In this document: piece by piece, positions 9,162 through 18,538 of the stretch
Layout of the letters: the number at the start of each line of letters is the position of its first letter
How positions within the stretch are numbered: position 1 is the stretch's first letter
From: Microbacteriaceae bacterium
GTDB taxonomy: Bacteria; Actinomycetota; Actinomycetes; Actinomycetales; Microbacteriaceae
NCBI GenBank assembly: GCA_019639055.1
Contig: JAHBSP010000004.1
Location: 87,946 to 151,945 of the forward strand
DNA: 64,000 bases
Reading direction: 5' to 3'
Translations under genes and position numbers: made by a program
Notes under the pieces: generated by a model
The model's database searches: none
Told to the model about the DNA's origin: nothing
The model's input: only the letters and a program-made list of their open reading frames with translations

Positions 9162-11180
9162 CTAGCTTGCCTCAGTGGCTGGCTTGGTTGCTCGTGGTTT
9201 ACGAGCAGTTGGTGCTTTATCACTCGGGTCTTTAGAAGCTGGTTTCTTAGTAGCCGGCTTCTTCGGTGTGGAGCCCTTGTCGGCATCCGACTTCACCTTG
9301 ATCGGAGGGATAGTCGAAACCGGGCGCTTGGTTGAAGATAGCCAAACCTTGCGCTTGGCAAGTTTCTTCACCGGCTTGAAAAGTTCGTCAAGTTCGTTGT
9401 GGTTTAGAGTCTCTTTTTCAAGCAACTCTTCAGCCAGCTTGTCGAGAACTTTCCTATTGGTGGTGAGTGCCTTCCAAGCCTCGTCGTGAGCGTTCTCAAT
9501 AAGTTCACGAACTTCAGAGTCGATTACTTCGGCAAGATCCTCAGAATAATCACGCTGATGACCCATATCGCGTCCGAGGAAAACCTCGCCAGATGCCTGG
9601 CCCAGCTTAACCGCTCCCAGCTTCGAACTCATACCGTATTCGGTGACCATCTTGCGGGCGATACTGGTCGCCTTCTCAATGTCATTCGACGCACCGGTGG
9701 AAGGATCGTGGAAAATTAGTTCCTCCGCGACACGGCCACCCATCGCCCAGGCAAGCTGGTCGAGGAGTTCTTCACGAGTGACAGAATAGCGGTCCTCTAG
9801 CGGCATAACCATGGTGTATCCGAGAGCGCGGCCACGAGGCAAAATTGTCACCTTAGTTACCGGGTCAGAGTGGTTCATCGCCGCTGCCACTAATGCGTGT
9901 CCACCCTCATGGTATGCAGTAACCAGCTTTTCATGATCCTTCATCACTCGAGTGCGGCGCTGAGGCCCGGCAATAACGCGGTCAATCGCCTCGTCTAGTG
10001 CACGGTTATCGATTAGCTGCGCACCAGCTCGTGCGGTAAGTAGCGCTGCCTCATTAAGCACATTGGCAAGATCTGCGCCGGTGAATCCGGGGGTGCGCCT
10101 AGCAACAATTTCGAGATCAACATTCTTCGAAAGCGGCTTGTCTTTTGCGTGCACTTGCAGCACCTGTAGTCGGCCCTTCAGGTCTGGTGCGTCAACGCCA
10201 ATCTGGCGGTCAAATCTACCCGGGCGAAGCAGAGCAGGGTCAAGGATGTCTGGACGGTTAGTGGCCGCGATCATAATCACATTGGCTTTGGGGTCGAACC
10301 CATCCATCTCAACAAGCAACTGGTTCAGGGTCTGCTCACGCTCATCATGCCCACCACCAAGACCGGCACCACGGTGACGGCCAACGGCATCAATTTCGTC
10401 AATAAAAATAATCGCTGGAGCGTTCTGCTTAGCCTGGTCGAAGAGGTCACGCACACGGCTAGCACCAACACCGACAAACATCTCCACAAAATCAGAACCG
10501 GAGATAGAGAAAAATGGCACACCAGCCTCACCGGCAACTGCACGAGCAAGTAGTGTCTTACCAGTTCCCGGAGGACCGTAAAGGAGCACACCCTTTGGAA
10601 TCTTCGCACCCAATGCGAGATAGCGTTCGGAGTTCTGTAGGAAGTCCTTGATTTCGTTAAGTTCCTCAATAGCCTCGTCTGCACCAGCCACGTCAGCAAA
10701 GGTGACTGTCGGCGCATCCTTATTAAAGGCCTTGGCCTTGCTCTTGCCGAACTGCATCATCTTGTTTTCGCTTCCGCGAGCCGAGTTGATCATCCAGAAG
10801 AAAAGCAAACCAATAATAAGTACCGGAGCAAAGATTGATAGCAGTGACCAGAAGACGTTGCCCTGTGGAACTTCATCGTTGAATTCTTTGGAAAGGTTTG
10901 AGGTATTAATCGCGGTGATTACTTCCTCGCCACGGGGTGTCACATAGTAGAACTGCACATTAGAGCCAAGTTCTTTGTCCTCAGCTTTGAGCTCCATATC
11001 GACACGGTTCTCACCGTCGACAATTTTCACTGCAGCAACCTGGTTCTGCTCCAGAAGTTCAAGACCCTTCTGCGTTGATACCTGCTTAAAAGTCGGCGCC
11101 TGCAACATTGAGAATGCTGCCAAAATAATGATTAGCGCCAAAGCAATGTATGGAATTGGGCCTTTGAGAATTTTCTTCAT
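9162..11180 (-). CDS. ftsH: ATP-dependent zinc metalloprotease FtsH
   Basis: 672 residues. Transmembrane helix at about 8-26, a short periplasmic-type domain, a second helix at about 105-128 ([17 protein letters not shown]), AAA module with Walker [25 protein letters not shown] and SRH motif [14 protein letters not shown], then the zinc-protease site HEGGH in [12 protein letters not shown]. The last ~60 residues are a Lys/Pro/Ala/Thr-rich disordered tail, common in actinobacterial FtsH. It degrades membrane and short-lived cytosolic proteins. It ends 21 bp before the FolE-like gene, consistent with one transcript. Confidence 0.97.
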   Translation of the reverse strand: MKKILKGPIPYIALALIIILAAFSMLQAPTFKQVSTQKGLELLEQNQVAAVKIVDGENRVDMELKAEDKELGSNVQFYYVTPRGEEVITAINTSNLSKEFNDEVPQGNVFWSLLSIFAPVLIIGLLFFWMINSARGSENKMMQFGKSKAKAFNKDAPTVTFADVAGADEAIEELNEIKDFLQNSERYLALGAKIPKGVLLYGPPGTGKTLLARAVAGEAGVPFFSISGSDFVEMFVGVGASRVRDLFDQAKQNAPAIIFIDEIDAVGRHRGAGLGGGHDEREQTLNQLLVEMDGFDPKANVIMIAATNRPDILDPALLRPGRFDRQIGVDAPDLKGRLQVLQVHAKDKPLSKNVDLEIVARRTPGFTGADLANVLNEAALLTARAGAQLIDNRALDEAIDRVIAGPQRRTRVMKDHEKLVTAYHEGGHALVAAAMNHSDPVTKVTILPRGRALGYTMVMPLEDRYSVTREELLDQLAWAMGGRVAEELIFHDPSTGASNDIEKATSIARKMVTEYGMSSKLGAVKLGQASGEVFLGRDMGHQRDYSEDLAEVIDSEVRELIENAHDEAWKALTTNRKVLDKLAEELLEKETLNHNELDELFKPVKKLAKRKVWLSSTKRPVSTIPPIKVKSDADKGSTPKKPATKKPASKDPSDKAPTARKPRATKPATEAS

Positions 11181-11267
11181 ATGCTCGCTTTACCTACCTC
11201 GAAGTACAAATTCAAGGTTACAACCTAATCCCTGATAACTTCAGGCTGTATGCCACAGGCGAAACTA

Positions 11268-12341
11268 CTAAAACACCTTTTCCCAGTTGACAATAGCGCC
11301 ACTTGGTTTAAAGCCCATTAAGTCATTGATGTCCCGCATATGGCGGTTGACGTTTGCATTCATTGTTTGGATGCCAACGAAGTCCTGTGGGAAATCAATA
11401 ACCTGCTTCAGATTGGCCAATTTGATTGCAAGACCAAGACCGTTGCCGCGTGCATAATCTGCGACGACAGTATCTTCCTGATACGGTTTGTCATTTTCAG
11501 CATCGCTAGTTATCAGCGTAAATGCCACAAGTTTTCCGGATTTATCGAACGCTCCAGCGTAGAACATATCGTATTCAAGGCGTTCGTACTTTTCTTCATA
11601 TTCTTGTACCCGCTCTGGTGTGAACTTAACCGGCACGAAACCTTCGCGAGCATCTGGTGCATCCCGCTCTAGTTGCCACAATAGTTCAGCAATATCTGGA
11701 CGTACGCTTGGATCGGTTTTCCCCTGCCAAGTGCGAATCTCGAAATTAGCTACTTTTGGTGAAAGCCGCGTTTCCAGACCGGCTACATCAATATCCGCTA
11801 TTACTGCAGAACTTCTAATTGTGAGATCGACCGGCGCGTAACCGTGTTTCAGTGCGAAGCGCACAAAAGGATGGTCCTTTGGGATAAAACCGGCGGATTT
11901 GATGGGGAGGAATCCTTCGGCAGGTTCGTAACGAACCTCAGAAGCGGCCAGTGGCGACCAGGAATGGACCATCGTGTAACGTCCGGTTTTGCGCACCGCT
12001 TCCTCGGCTATTTCAAGAAGCTTGCTACCGAGTCCCTGCCCCGTGTAATCCGGGTGCACCCTCGCACTTGCAGTAGCTTCTATCTGGTCATCCTGTAGCA
12101 ACATAAATGCAACTCCAAGACCAACAATTTTGCCGTCAACGCGGGCAATAATCCTGACGACATCCTCATCGGACTCACCATCGTTTTCCCAAAGTTCCTG
12201 ACCTGTGGTCTGGTCATCGTCATCTCCCCAGGCAGTCGCTACTATTTCGTTCTGGATGTCTGACATTACATTCCAGGGATTGTCTGGAGTGTCAACAAAC
12301 TCGCTTGGTCTAGCGAGTATTTCATACTGGGCTTCTAACAT
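11268..12341 (-). CDS. GNAT family N-acetyltransferase with two tandem GNAT domains
   Basis: 357 residues. The N-terminal GNAT half shows VHPDYTGQGLGSKLLEIAEEA, a good acetyl-CoA pyrophosphate loop. The C-terminal half shows TVVADYARGNGLGLAIKLANL and NANVNRHMRDINDLMGF, the usual end of a second GNAT fold. Two-domain proteins of this shape include mycothiol synthase and several uncharacterised actinobacterial acetyltransferases; the substrate cannot be told from sequence. It sits between hpt and ftsH, which are usually adjacent in actinobacteria. A 108 bp gap to hpt and 87 bp to ftsH suggest its own transcription unit. Confidence 0.82.
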   Translation of the reverse strand: MLEAQYEILARPSEFVDTPDNPWNVMSDIQNEIVATAWGDDDDQTTGQELWENDGESDEDVVRIIARVDGKIVGLGVAFMLLQDDQIEATASARVHPDYTGQGLGSKLLEIAEEAVRKTGRYTMVHSWSPLAASEVRYEPAEGFLPIKSAGFIPKDHPFVRFALKHGYAPVDLTIRSSAVIADIDVAGLETRLSPKVANFEIRTWQGKTDPSVRPDIAELLWQLERDAPDAREGFVPVKFTPERVQEYEEKYERLEYDMFYAGAFDKSGKLVAFTLITSDAENDKPYQEDTVVADYARGNGLGLAIKLANLKQVIDFPQDFVGIQTMNANVNRHMRDINDLMGFKPSGAIVNWEKVF

Positions 12342-12449
12342 AGCCTTACAGTTTAAGACCGGGATGTTTTAGATTATCCCCTGCGAAATACAACCGTTAC
12401 AAGGGGTTATTGCTGCGGAACCGAGCTTTAGTTAGGTAGCTCGCCCTTT

Positions 12450-13004
12450 TTATGAATAAACGTGCTTAGCGAGCACCGCTACTGCGCGCAGGTTTCGATA
12501 CTTCTCTGCATAGTCGAGACCGAAACCAACAACGAATTCGTTTGGAATATCGAAGCCAAGATACTGCACTGGCACGTGAACTTTCATAGCATCCGGCTTA
12601 CGAAGCAGCGCCAAAACCTTCACCGATTTTGCTCCACGTGATTCAAGGTTCTCAATCAACCAACTGAGCGTAAGCCCGGTGTCGATAATATCTTCAACGA
12701 TTAGCACATCGCGGTCGTGAATATCTGCGTCCAAGTCTTTCAGGATGCGCACCACACCGCTTGACTTAGTTCCGTGCCCATAAGAAGACACGGCCATGAA
12801 GTCCATCTCCGCATGGAAGTTGAGCGCTTTGGCGAAATCAGAAAGCACAACAACTGCGCCCTTCAAAACACCAACGAGTAAAGGCACCCGCTTGCCCTTG
12901 TAGTCTTCCTCGACCTGCCTAGCAAGCTCATCAAGTTTGGTAAGGATTTCTTCCTCAGTTAGCAGGATGCGGTCTAGTTCACCCTCAACATCTTCAATTC
13001 TCAA
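12450..13004 (-). CDS. hpt: Hypoxanthine phosphoribosyltransferase
   Basis: 184 residues with the PRPP-binding motif VLIVEDIIDTGLTL, the flexible-loop region FMAVSSYGHGTKSSG and the C-terminal VGFGLDYAEKYRN. It salvages hypoxanthine and guanine to IMP and GMP. The start is TTG at 13002-13004, chosen because AGGAG lies 6-7 bases upstream and the product then begins MRIEDVEGEL. The tilS stop TAG overlaps this ribosome site, so hpt is translated directly after tilS; tilS-hpt is a widely conserved pair. Confidence 0.95.
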   Translation of the reverse strand: MRIEDVEGELDRILLTEEEILTKLDELARQVEEDYKGKRVPLLVGVLKGAVVVLSDFAKALNFHAEMDFMAVSSYGHGTKSSGVVRILKDLDADIHDRDVLIVEDIIDTGLTLSWLIENLESRGAKSVKVLALLRKPDAMKVHVPVQYLGFDIPNEFVVGFGLDYAEKYRNLRAVAVLAKHVYS

Positions 13005-13012
13005 TTGCGCTC

Positions 13013-14041
13013 CTAATTTGATGCTTGAAAAATTAGTTTATCTTTTCTGCGGGTAGCCACCACACCCGGAAGTTCAACTCGCTTCTGTTCGCCACTTGAG
13101 TCAATCAGCGCAGCAACCGCGAGAGTGCGCTCGCGGCTGATGGAAACCCCGAACTCCGCCTGTACGACCATGCGAATGGTGCGGTGCCTAATAGCTACCG
13201 GGTTTGCCCTCAACCAAGGCACTGAGATAGAAATACCGGCTTCCGCAATTTCCACAATGTCTTCAATTTGCTCCTCGATTTGCTCTTCAAGCGCGGTTGC
13301 GTCTTCGTCAATAATCGCTGCAGTGCGTGCGAGGGCTTCGATAATTCCTGGGCTGAGATTCTCTTCCAAGTAAGGAATCACTTCAGTGCGAATTTTCACC
13401 CGCAGAAACTTGGGGTCGGTATTGTGCGGATCATGCCAAGGCTCAAGACCCTCATCCACACACATCTGTAGGAGTGTCGCTTTACGGATACCTAAAAGCG
13501 GTCGTAAATATCTAGCCGACTGACCACCGGTGCCGCCGACACTGATGCGCTCTTCGCGCATCCCCGCAATCGATTTGGGGCCACTGCCTCGGGCAAGTCC
13601 GAGTAGAACCGTCTCGGCCTGATCATCCATCGTATGTGCTAGCAGGATGTGCGAAGCACCTAATTCCGCGGCCGCACTTTCAAAAGCTGCGTAGCGGGCA
13701 TCTCGGGCAGCCGCCTCTAGGCCCTGACTAGCATTCTCGTCCACCGTAACTTTACGGATGACTACAGGCGCAAGTCCCAGCGCCCGCGCCTGGGCGGCAG
13801 CTTTTTCTGCAACCTCAGCCGATCCTTTTTGAAGTCCGTGATTGACGATTACGACACCGGCATCAATCCCTGCTTTCCTCGCTTCAAAAGCAGTTGCTGA
13901 AGCGAGCGCGAGGGAATCAGGGCCGCCACTTAGGCCAACCAGCACCAAGCCGCTTACTGGAAGAGCCGCTCGCACCGCACCACGCACTTCTGCACTAGCG
14001 GCAGATAATCTTGGTCGGTGGTTCTCAGAGTTCGTTATCAT
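13013..14041 (-). CDS. tilS: tRNA(Ile)-lysidine synthetase
   Basis: 342 residues. The ATP-pyrophosphatase P-loop GLSGGPDSLALA (SGGxDS) lies at about 37-48, followed by VIVNHGLQ, ASQGLEAAARDARY, LLAHTMDDQAETVLLGLARGS and RPLL, the TilS catalytic domain, then a short C-terminal domain. It converts the wobble C of tRNA-Ile(CAU) to lysidine so that AUA is read as isoleucine. Divergent from ppa (52 bp gap), which leaves room for two promoters. Confidence 0.94.
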   Translation of the reverse strand: MITNSENHRPRLSAASAEVRGAVRAALPVSGLVLVGLSGGPDSLALASATAFEARKAGIDAGVVIVNHGLQKGSAEVAEKAAAQARALGLAPVVIRKVTVDENASQGLEAAARDARYAAFESAAAELGASHILLAHTMDDQAETVLLGLARGSGPKSIAGMREERISVGGTGGQSARYLRPLLGIRKATLLQMCVDEGLEPWHDPHNTDPKFLRVKIRTEVIPYLEENLSPGIIEALARTAAIIDEDATALEEQIEEQIEDIVEIAEAGISISVPWLRANPVAIRHRTIRMVVQAEFGVSISRERTLAVAALIDSSGEQKRVELPGVVATRRKDKLIFQASN

Positions 14042-14093
14042 CCGCTAACCTTAAATCGCTTCACTAATGCAATTAAATAGGAGTAATTCAATA

Positions 14094-14576
14094 ATGGGAA
14101 CTTACAAAGCAACAATCGAGATTCCGCGCGGTAGTCGCAACAAGTATGAAGTCGATCACGAGACCGGCCAGGTCACCCTCGACCGCGTGCTGTATACCGG
14201 CTTTGTTTACCCCACTGACTACGGTTTCTTTAACGACACTCTCGGCCTAGACGGTGACCCTGTGGACGTCTTAGTGCTGCTTGACTACCCGCTTTTCCCC
14301 GGTGTGGCTGTAAATGTGCGCCCTGTTGGTGTTTTCAATATGACCGATGACGGCGGTAGCGATGCGAAAGTTATTGCAGTGCCAGCCAAGGATCCACGTT
14401 GGGATTGGGTGCAGGATGTTGCAGACATCCCTGAGTACACAAAGAAAGAAATTGAACACTTCTTTGAGCATTACAAGGATCTAGAGCCCGGCAAGTGGGT
14501 CAAGACCGAGGGTTGGGGCGACGTAGCCGAGGCTGAAGCAATTATCGAAGCAGGCCTAAAAGCCTACGAGGGCTAA
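14094..14576 (+). CDS. ppa: Inorganic pyrophosphatase (family I)
   Basis: 160 residues. The signature [10 protein letters not shown] is present, with YPTDYGF and [12 protein letters not shown]; metal-binding Asp residues are intact. It hydrolyses pyrophosphate from biosynthetic reactions in the cytosol. An in-frame ATG lies at 14067, but the ATG at 14094 is preferred because TAGGAG ends about 10 bases before it and the product then starts [13 protein letters not shown], as in the family. Confidence 0.96.
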   Translation: MGTYKATIEIPRGSRNKYEVDHETGQVTLDRVLYTGFVYPTDYGFFNDTLGLDGDPVDVLVLLDYPLFPGVAVNVRPVGVFNMTDDGGSDAKVIAVPAKDPRWDWVQDVADIPEYTKKEIEHFFEHYKDLEPGKWVKTEGWGDVAEAEAIIEAGLKAYEG

Positions 14577-14635
14577 ACACAAAAAGAGCATTTCGAGGCT
14601 AAAGCTAGACCTAGCTAGAAGCGCTATCGGCTAAA

Positions 14636-15922
14636 TTACTTTCCAGTTCCGCTGTAAATGTTGATTCCACGAACACTCATAAACGGTATTGGATTCGTAG
14701 TTGCGCCGTTAACGCGGACTTGATAGTGAAGGTGGCAACCGGTTGAAAGACCTGTGGTACCCACTTTGGCAATCTGTTGTCCAACGGTAACAGCCTGACC
14801 GATTGAGACCATGACGCCGCCGTTAACGATGTGATTGTATTCGGTGATAACTCCGTTACCGTGGTCAATCATAATTTTGTTGCCAGCGGTACCGTTGTAC
14901 CATCCTGCATAGATGACGGTACCTGAACTAGCAGCAAAGATTGGCGCGTTGCAGGAATATCCGGTGCCATTGTAGTTAAGTCCAGAGATGTCTGTGCCAG
15001 AGTGGAATGCCCATGTGCCAAACAGGTAGCGGTTTCCGTATTCAGCAGAAATATAGCCCCCAATAACTGGACGAACCCAAACACCATAGCTGGTTATTGC
15101 GAAGTAATTGGATCCCAGTTGCACATCAGAGCCGACAATGCTTTTTATGTAGTCTTTGTAACCATCCTCAGTTGCCTGACGATTCTTCTTCGCTTGAGCT
15201 AACTGATATTCCATACGGTCAAGGTCTGCCTGTGTTTCCTCAACAAGATTTTGAAGTTCCTGAGCAGCTTGTTGAGCCTCATCAAATGCTTCTTTCGCAA
15301 TATCTGCCAACACTTGAAGTTCTGCCTTAGCAACATCCACCTGGTCTTTTAAGGAATTTGCTGCGTTCATGTCCTGCTGTGCTTGACGGAATATTCCTGC
15401 TGACTGCTGGCCTATTTGATCAATGGCGCCAAGTTTCCAAAGCAAGTTTGCGCTGTCTTCTACTCCAGAGAGCATGTTGGTGACAATATCTCCACCATTA
15501 GTGCGGGATGCTGCTGCTGCGACAAGCCCCGCTCTACGCTTAGAGTCAGCGGCTCGTGATTCTGCTGCCACTGCTTGTGCTTCTAAACGGTCAGCCTCGA
15601 ACTGCTTTACATCGACCTTCTCTTGTGCTTCAGCATATTTTTCACCGGCTATTTTGGCCTTGTCTTCAGCCACTGATAACCGTGATTTTATACCTGCAAT
15701 TGAGTTCTCCAGCTTGGTGACCATAGCTGCAAGTGTTTTTTCATTTTGACGAGCTTTTTCTACTTCTGCCCAGGTTGGGTAGGACGCCCCATCTTCAGCA
15801 AATGCTGGCGCAGAAGGTGCGAATGCACTCAGAATAAGGAGGCTTAGGGCAAGCAAAACTGCGGCGAATAAAGTAAGCCGCTGTGGTTTTGCTTCTATTG
15901 CTTCGATCTTTTTAGCCACCAT
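14636..15922 (-). CDS. Secreted coiled-coil M23 family peptidase
   Basis: From the ATG at 15920-15922 the protein has 428 residues: a signal peptide (KPQRLTLFAAVLLALSLL then AFAPSAPAFA), a long Ala/Glu/Lys-rich coiled coil (about 35-270), and a C-terminal M23/LytM domain with FHSGTD (H and D ligands) and CHLHYQV (HxH). This EnvC/RipA-like layout suits a peptidoglycan endopeptidase or a regulator of cell separation at the wall. The frame stays open upstream to 16072, but that would put 50 residues before the signal peptide. Convergent with ppa. Confidence 0.88.
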   Translation of the reverse strand: MVAKKIEAIEAKPQRLTLFAAVLLALSLLILSAFAPSAPAFAEDGASYPTWAEVEKARQNEKTLAAMVTKLENSIAGIKSRLSVAEDKAKIAGEKYAEAQEKVDVKQFEADRLEAQAVAAESRAADSKRRAGLVAAAASRTNGGDIVTNMLSGVEDSANLLWKLGAIDQIGQQSAGIFRQAQQDMNAANSLKDQVDVAKAELQVLADIAKEAFDEAQQAAQELQNLVEETQADLDRMEYQLAQAKKNRQATEDGYKDYIKSIVGSDVQLGSNYFAITSYGVWVRPVIGGYISAEYGNRYLFGTWAFHSGTDISGLNYNGTGYSCNAPIFAASSGTVIYAGWYNGTAGNKIMIDHGNGVITEYNHIVNGGVMVSIGQAVTVGQQIAKVGTTGLSTGCHLHYQVRVNGATTNPIPFMSVRGINIYSGTGK

Positions 15923-16102
15923 TTTCACAATAGTAACAATTTTAACAACTAGCAAGCAGTAATTCTGTTGTGGGTGTGTCGCGTGTATCCGAAACTGTCT
16001 TGTGCTGATTCGACTTGACTGGCTCATCCCTTTCTTGACAGCCACTTCCTCAACTCGGCAGACCAGAGTCATAAAATAAAGAAAAATATCCTTATTTTCG
16101 GG

Positions 16103-16132
16103 TTGGTGTGGCGGCTGTTTTTAACGTATGCT
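16103..16132 (+). promoter_or_regulatory. Possible sigma-70-type promoter for tRNA-Glu
   Basis: TTGGTG (16103-16108) and TATGCT (16127-16132) are separated by 18 bp and end about 20 bases before the first base of tRNA-Glu, a sensible distance. Both hexamers are imperfect and there is no experimental support. Confidence 0.35.
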
Positions 16133-16151
16133 TATTTCTCGGTGCTAAAGC

Positions 16152-16224
16152 GGCCCCATCGTTTAGCGGCCTAGGACGCTGCCCTTTCACGGCAGTAGCA
16201 CGGGTTCGAATCCCGTTGGGGTCA
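16152..16224 (+). tRNA. tRNA-Glu (anticodon TTC)
   Basis: 73 nt cloverleaf: acceptor GGCCCCA paired with TGGGGTC, anticodon loop CTTTCAC giving TTC, T-arm with GGTTCGAATCC. CCA is not encoded. First of a Glu-Asp-Phe cluster. Confidence 0.95.
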
Positions 16225-16285
16225 CTGCAGAGGCATTGAGTTAGTTAATGAGCGTAATTGTTTGTTAGAATTCATTGTCTCTAAT

Positions 16286-16359
16286 GGCCCTGTAGCGCAG
16301 TCGGTTAGCGCGCCGCCCTGTCACGGCGGAGGTCGCGGGTTCAAGTCCCGTCAGGGTCG
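16286..16359 (+). tRNA. tRNA-Asp (anticodon GTC)
   Basis: 74 nt cloverleaf: acceptor GGCCCTG / CAGGGTC, anticodon loop CTGTCAC giving GTC, T-arm GGTTCAAGTCC. CCA is not encoded. Confidence 0.95.
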
Positions 16360-16363
16360 CGTG

Positions 16364-16391
16364 ATGCCCTTCATTTTGGAGGGCATTATTT
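16364..16391 (+). terminator. Hairpin after tRNA-Asp, probable intrinsic terminator
   Basis: ATGCCCTTC (16364-16372) pairs with GGAGGGCAT (16378-16386) around an ATTTT loop, including one G-U pair, and is followed by TATTTG. It lies 5 nt after tRNA-Asp. The T tract is short, so it could also be a processing hairpin between tRNAs. Confidence 0.5.
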
Positions 16392-16436
16392 GAAAAGGTA
16401 ACTTTTCTAGCGACACTTCTCTTTTGAGAGGTAAGC

Positions 16437-16512
16437 GGCTCTGTAGCTCAGTTGGTAGAGCGCACGACTGAAAATCGTGAGGTCACGGGATCGACGCCCG
16501 TCGGAGCCACCA
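16437..16512 (+). tRNA. tRNA-Phe (anticodon GAA)
   Basis: 76 nt including an encoded CCA: acceptor GGCTCTG / CGGAGCC, anticodon loop CTGAAAA giving GAA, T-arm GGATCGACGCC. The only member of this three-tRNA cluster with a genomic CCA. Confidence 0.95.
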
Positions 16513-16522
16513 CTTTCCTACC

Positions 16523-16612
16523 ACTCCCTACCCCTTAGGTCACTACTCCCTACCCTTTTTGGAGCGTGCCTACCTTTGCCAGGGATAGGCACATCGAAGA
16601 AAAGGTAGGGAG
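16523..16612. repeat. Nested inverted repeat with direct repeats downstream of tRNA-Phe
   Basis: ACTCCCTACCC occurs at 16523 and again at 16545. The second copy forms an outer stem: CTCCCTACCCTTTT (16546-16559) against AAAAGGTAGGGAG (16600-16612), one bulged C. Inside it is a second perfect stem, GTGCCTA (16566-16572) against TAGGCAC (16586-16592). The two stems together form a long nested structure with no obvious T tract on either side. Confidence 0.6.
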
Positions 16613-16700
16613 CACCCGGAAACCTGCAAACAAAGCAGGGACGTGCGCGACAACGGCTTCTACGCTCTAAGGCTCCATATCGTCGTCGCACTGGGAAGTG

Positions 16701-17552
16701 CTAAGCCCAGCCCTGCAGCGACTCTTTTAGAGTCTCAGTAGCGCGACCCAAAATCTTGGAGAGGTCACCGGTAACAAGATCGAGTGCTCCTTCACGGATG
16801 CCCGTGCCTAGTGCGGTCACAAATCCAGCAGTTCCCTGGTCTAGACCAAAGCCTTCCAGTAGCGACTGTTGTTCTTCATCCCCGATTTCTGTGTAATCAA
16901 CCGATTTGCCGAGCACCTCTCCAACGGTTGCAGCGAATTCTGCATAGTCCCATGCCGAGTCGCCGCCCAGTTCAAACACCTCCCCAGAGAAGTCTGAAGT
17001 TGCGAGAACCTTGGCGGCGGCTTCAGCGTAATCTTTACGAGGAGCACTTGCGATCTTTCCAGAACCATAGTTGTTTGAAATAGCGCCAGTAGCTACAGCC
17101 TGCTGAAAGTCTTGAATATGATTTTCTGTGTACCAGTTATTGCGGAGAACTGTGAATGGAATACCCGCTTCTGCAAGAAGTTCCTCGGTCGCTTTGTGTT
17201 CGGAAGCAAGCACGCTTTTGCTAGTGGTTGCGCTGGTGAGTGAGGTGTATACGATTCCGGCAACACCCGCATCCTTAGCAGCCTGAATCACGGTGCTGTG
17301 TTGAGGGAATCGTTGCCCAACCTCGCTACTACTAATTAGCAATACCCGATCGCCTGCCTTCAAGACCCCGGAAACAGTCGTTGGGGTTTTGTAATCGATC
17401 TTTCCTACTGTCACACCTTTAGCAGCAAGATCTGAAAGTGCATCCTCGTTACGCCCTAACGCCAAAATACTCTCGGCAGGAACCTCCTTCTTTAGCGAGT
17501 CAATAACAAAACTTCCGAGCTGACCGGTGGCGCCGAAAACTACATAACGCAT
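16701..17552 (-). CDS. qorB: NAD(P)H-dependent quinone oxidoreductase, QorB type (NmrA-like SDR)
   Basis: 283 residues. Nucleotide-binding FGATGQLGSFVIDSL at the N-terminus, LLISSSEVGQRFPQH, VLRNNWYTEN, GKIASAPRKDYAEAAAKVL and ELGGDSAWDY match E. coli QorB (YtfG) closely along the chain. The family reduces quinones with NADPH, possibly against oxidative stress. The start has a GGAGG site 6 bases upstream. Monocistronic by spacing. Confidence 0.88.
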   Translation of the reverse strand: MRYVVFGATGQLGSFVIDSLKKEVPAESILALGRNEDALSDLAAKGVTVGKIDYKTPTTVSGVLKAGDRVLLISSSEVGQRFPQHSTVIQAAKDAGVAGIVYTSLTSATTSKSVLASEHKATEELLAEAGIPFTVLRNNWYTENHIQDFQQAVATGAISNNYGSGKIASAPRKDYAEAAAKVLATSDFSGEVFELGGDSAWDYAEFAATVGEVLGKSVDYTEIGDEEQQSLLEGFGLDQGTAGFVTALGTGIREGALDLVTGDLSKILGRATETLKESLQGWA

Positions 17553-17728
17553 TTATCCTCCAAATTTGTAAAACGTATGCCTTGAAGAACCACAATGCCC
17601 GCCCGTTTATTCCTGCACAATCAAGCCCACGACAATTCATGAAGCGAAAAGATTCGGGAATGACTTTAGAATCCCCAATAAGCGAGGTCTCTTTGCTGGA
17701 CAAACTCCTCAAAAGTGAGTCGCTTACC

Positions 17729-18022
17729 TTAAGCGCCATTAGCTCCCTCGCTGGAATCACCCTCCTTGGATTTCCCATCGGACGCAGGTTTCGCATTCGA
17801 CTTTTGCCCCGAATCTAGAAACTGCGTAAGTAGCGCATAGGCCGCATTCAATCGCTGAAATTCTTTAGTGGCCATCTTTATTTCGGACTCAGGGCTCCCT
17901 GCAAAACGATCAGGATGAGTCATCCGAGATTTGATTTTGAAAACTTCATCGAGTTCCTCGCGAGTGGCGGAACTATCCAACCCAAACAGGGTGAAAGCTT
18001 GATCAGTGGTGAGCTTTACCAT
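17729..18022 (-). CDS. J-domain (DnaJ-like) protein
   Basis: 97 residues. Residues 7-70 form a J domain: FTLFGLDSSATREELDEVF, the HPD triad in MTHPDRF that stimulates Hsp70 ATPase, and KEFQRLNAAYALL. The tail is polar, Lys/Gly/Ser-rich and probably disordered. There is no Zn-finger or substrate domain, so it is not DnaJ itself but a co-chaperone adapter. It is the last gene of a three-gene minus-strand operon with a nuclease and a membrane protein (9 bp gap upstream). Confidence 0.88.
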   Translation of the reverse strand: MVKLTTDQAFTLFGLDSSATREELDEVFKIKSRMTHPDRFAGSPESEIKMATKEFQRLNAAYALLTQFLDSGQKSNAKPASDGKSKEGDSSEGANGA

Positions 18023-18031
18023 CTGATAGCC

Positions 18032-18526
18032 CTAACCTCTACCAAAACGTTGAGAATACGCATGGTACTCCTGTTGTAATACCGCTAATCGGTATTTGCG
18101 AACCTTGGCGGTGAAGTCCTCAAAAATTGCTAATTTATGCTTGGCGACATCACGCCAATAAAGCAACCAGCAAGCAAGAAGCCAAGCAATCATTAGGCCG
18201 AAGCCTAATAATCCGGCGAACAAACTTGGCGTTGAAAAGGCCATCACTGGCATACCCACAAAAATTGAAACAACACTCCACAACGCCCATTTGAGTCGGA
18301 GCGGACTCATTACCGACACAAAGTATCTGTCGGCATCCGGACCTTCAGTTCTCCAAAACACCCAACCAACAGGCGCTTTAGGAAGTGAGGGATGCGGACG
18401 CCAATTTGCCGGAGGTCGCCAGCCCTGGTTTTCTATAATCCAGCGCCTCGAAGGCCGTGGCCAACCCGGAGGGCTATAAAAGTGTGCAACAAATGGAATG
18501 GAGTCAATATGGTTCTTAGTGCTCAA
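18032..18526 (-). CDS. Membrane protein with Trp/Pro-rich N-terminal region
   Basis: 164 residues starting at TTG (18524-18526), which has AAGGAG 7 bases upstream. Residues 15-60 are rich in Trp and Pro with a repeated PGWP / NQGWRPP / APVGWVFWR pattern reminiscent of the short PGWY-type actinobacterial domains. Two adjacent hydrophobic segments follow (about 78-95 and 99-123), then a basic tail with YRLAVLQQEYHAY. It lies between the YqaJ-like nuclease (12 bp) and the J-domain gene (9 bp). Function unknown. Confidence 0.75.
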   Translation of the reverse strand: MSTKNHIDSIPFVAHFYSPPGWPRPSRRWIIENQGWRPPANWRPHPSLPKAPVGWVFWRTEGPDADRYFVSVMSPLRLKWALWSVVSIFVGMPVMAFSTPSLFAGLLGFGLMIAWLLACWLLYWRDVAKHKLAIFEDFTAKVRKYRLAVLQQEYHAYSQRFGRG

Positions 18527-18538
18527 CCGTAACTCCTT

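Noticed and set aside
12422..12449. CGAGCT/AGCTCG hairpin followed by T residues
   Set aside because: The T tract is on the plus strand, where no gene ends; on the minus strand, where hpt ends, there is no T tract after the hairpin. Not a convincing terminator.
15923..16072. 50-residue extension of the M23 peptidase to an upstream start
   Set aside because: It would place a polar stretch before an evident signal peptide; the ATG at 15922 starts the signal peptide properly, though that start lacks a strong ribosome site.
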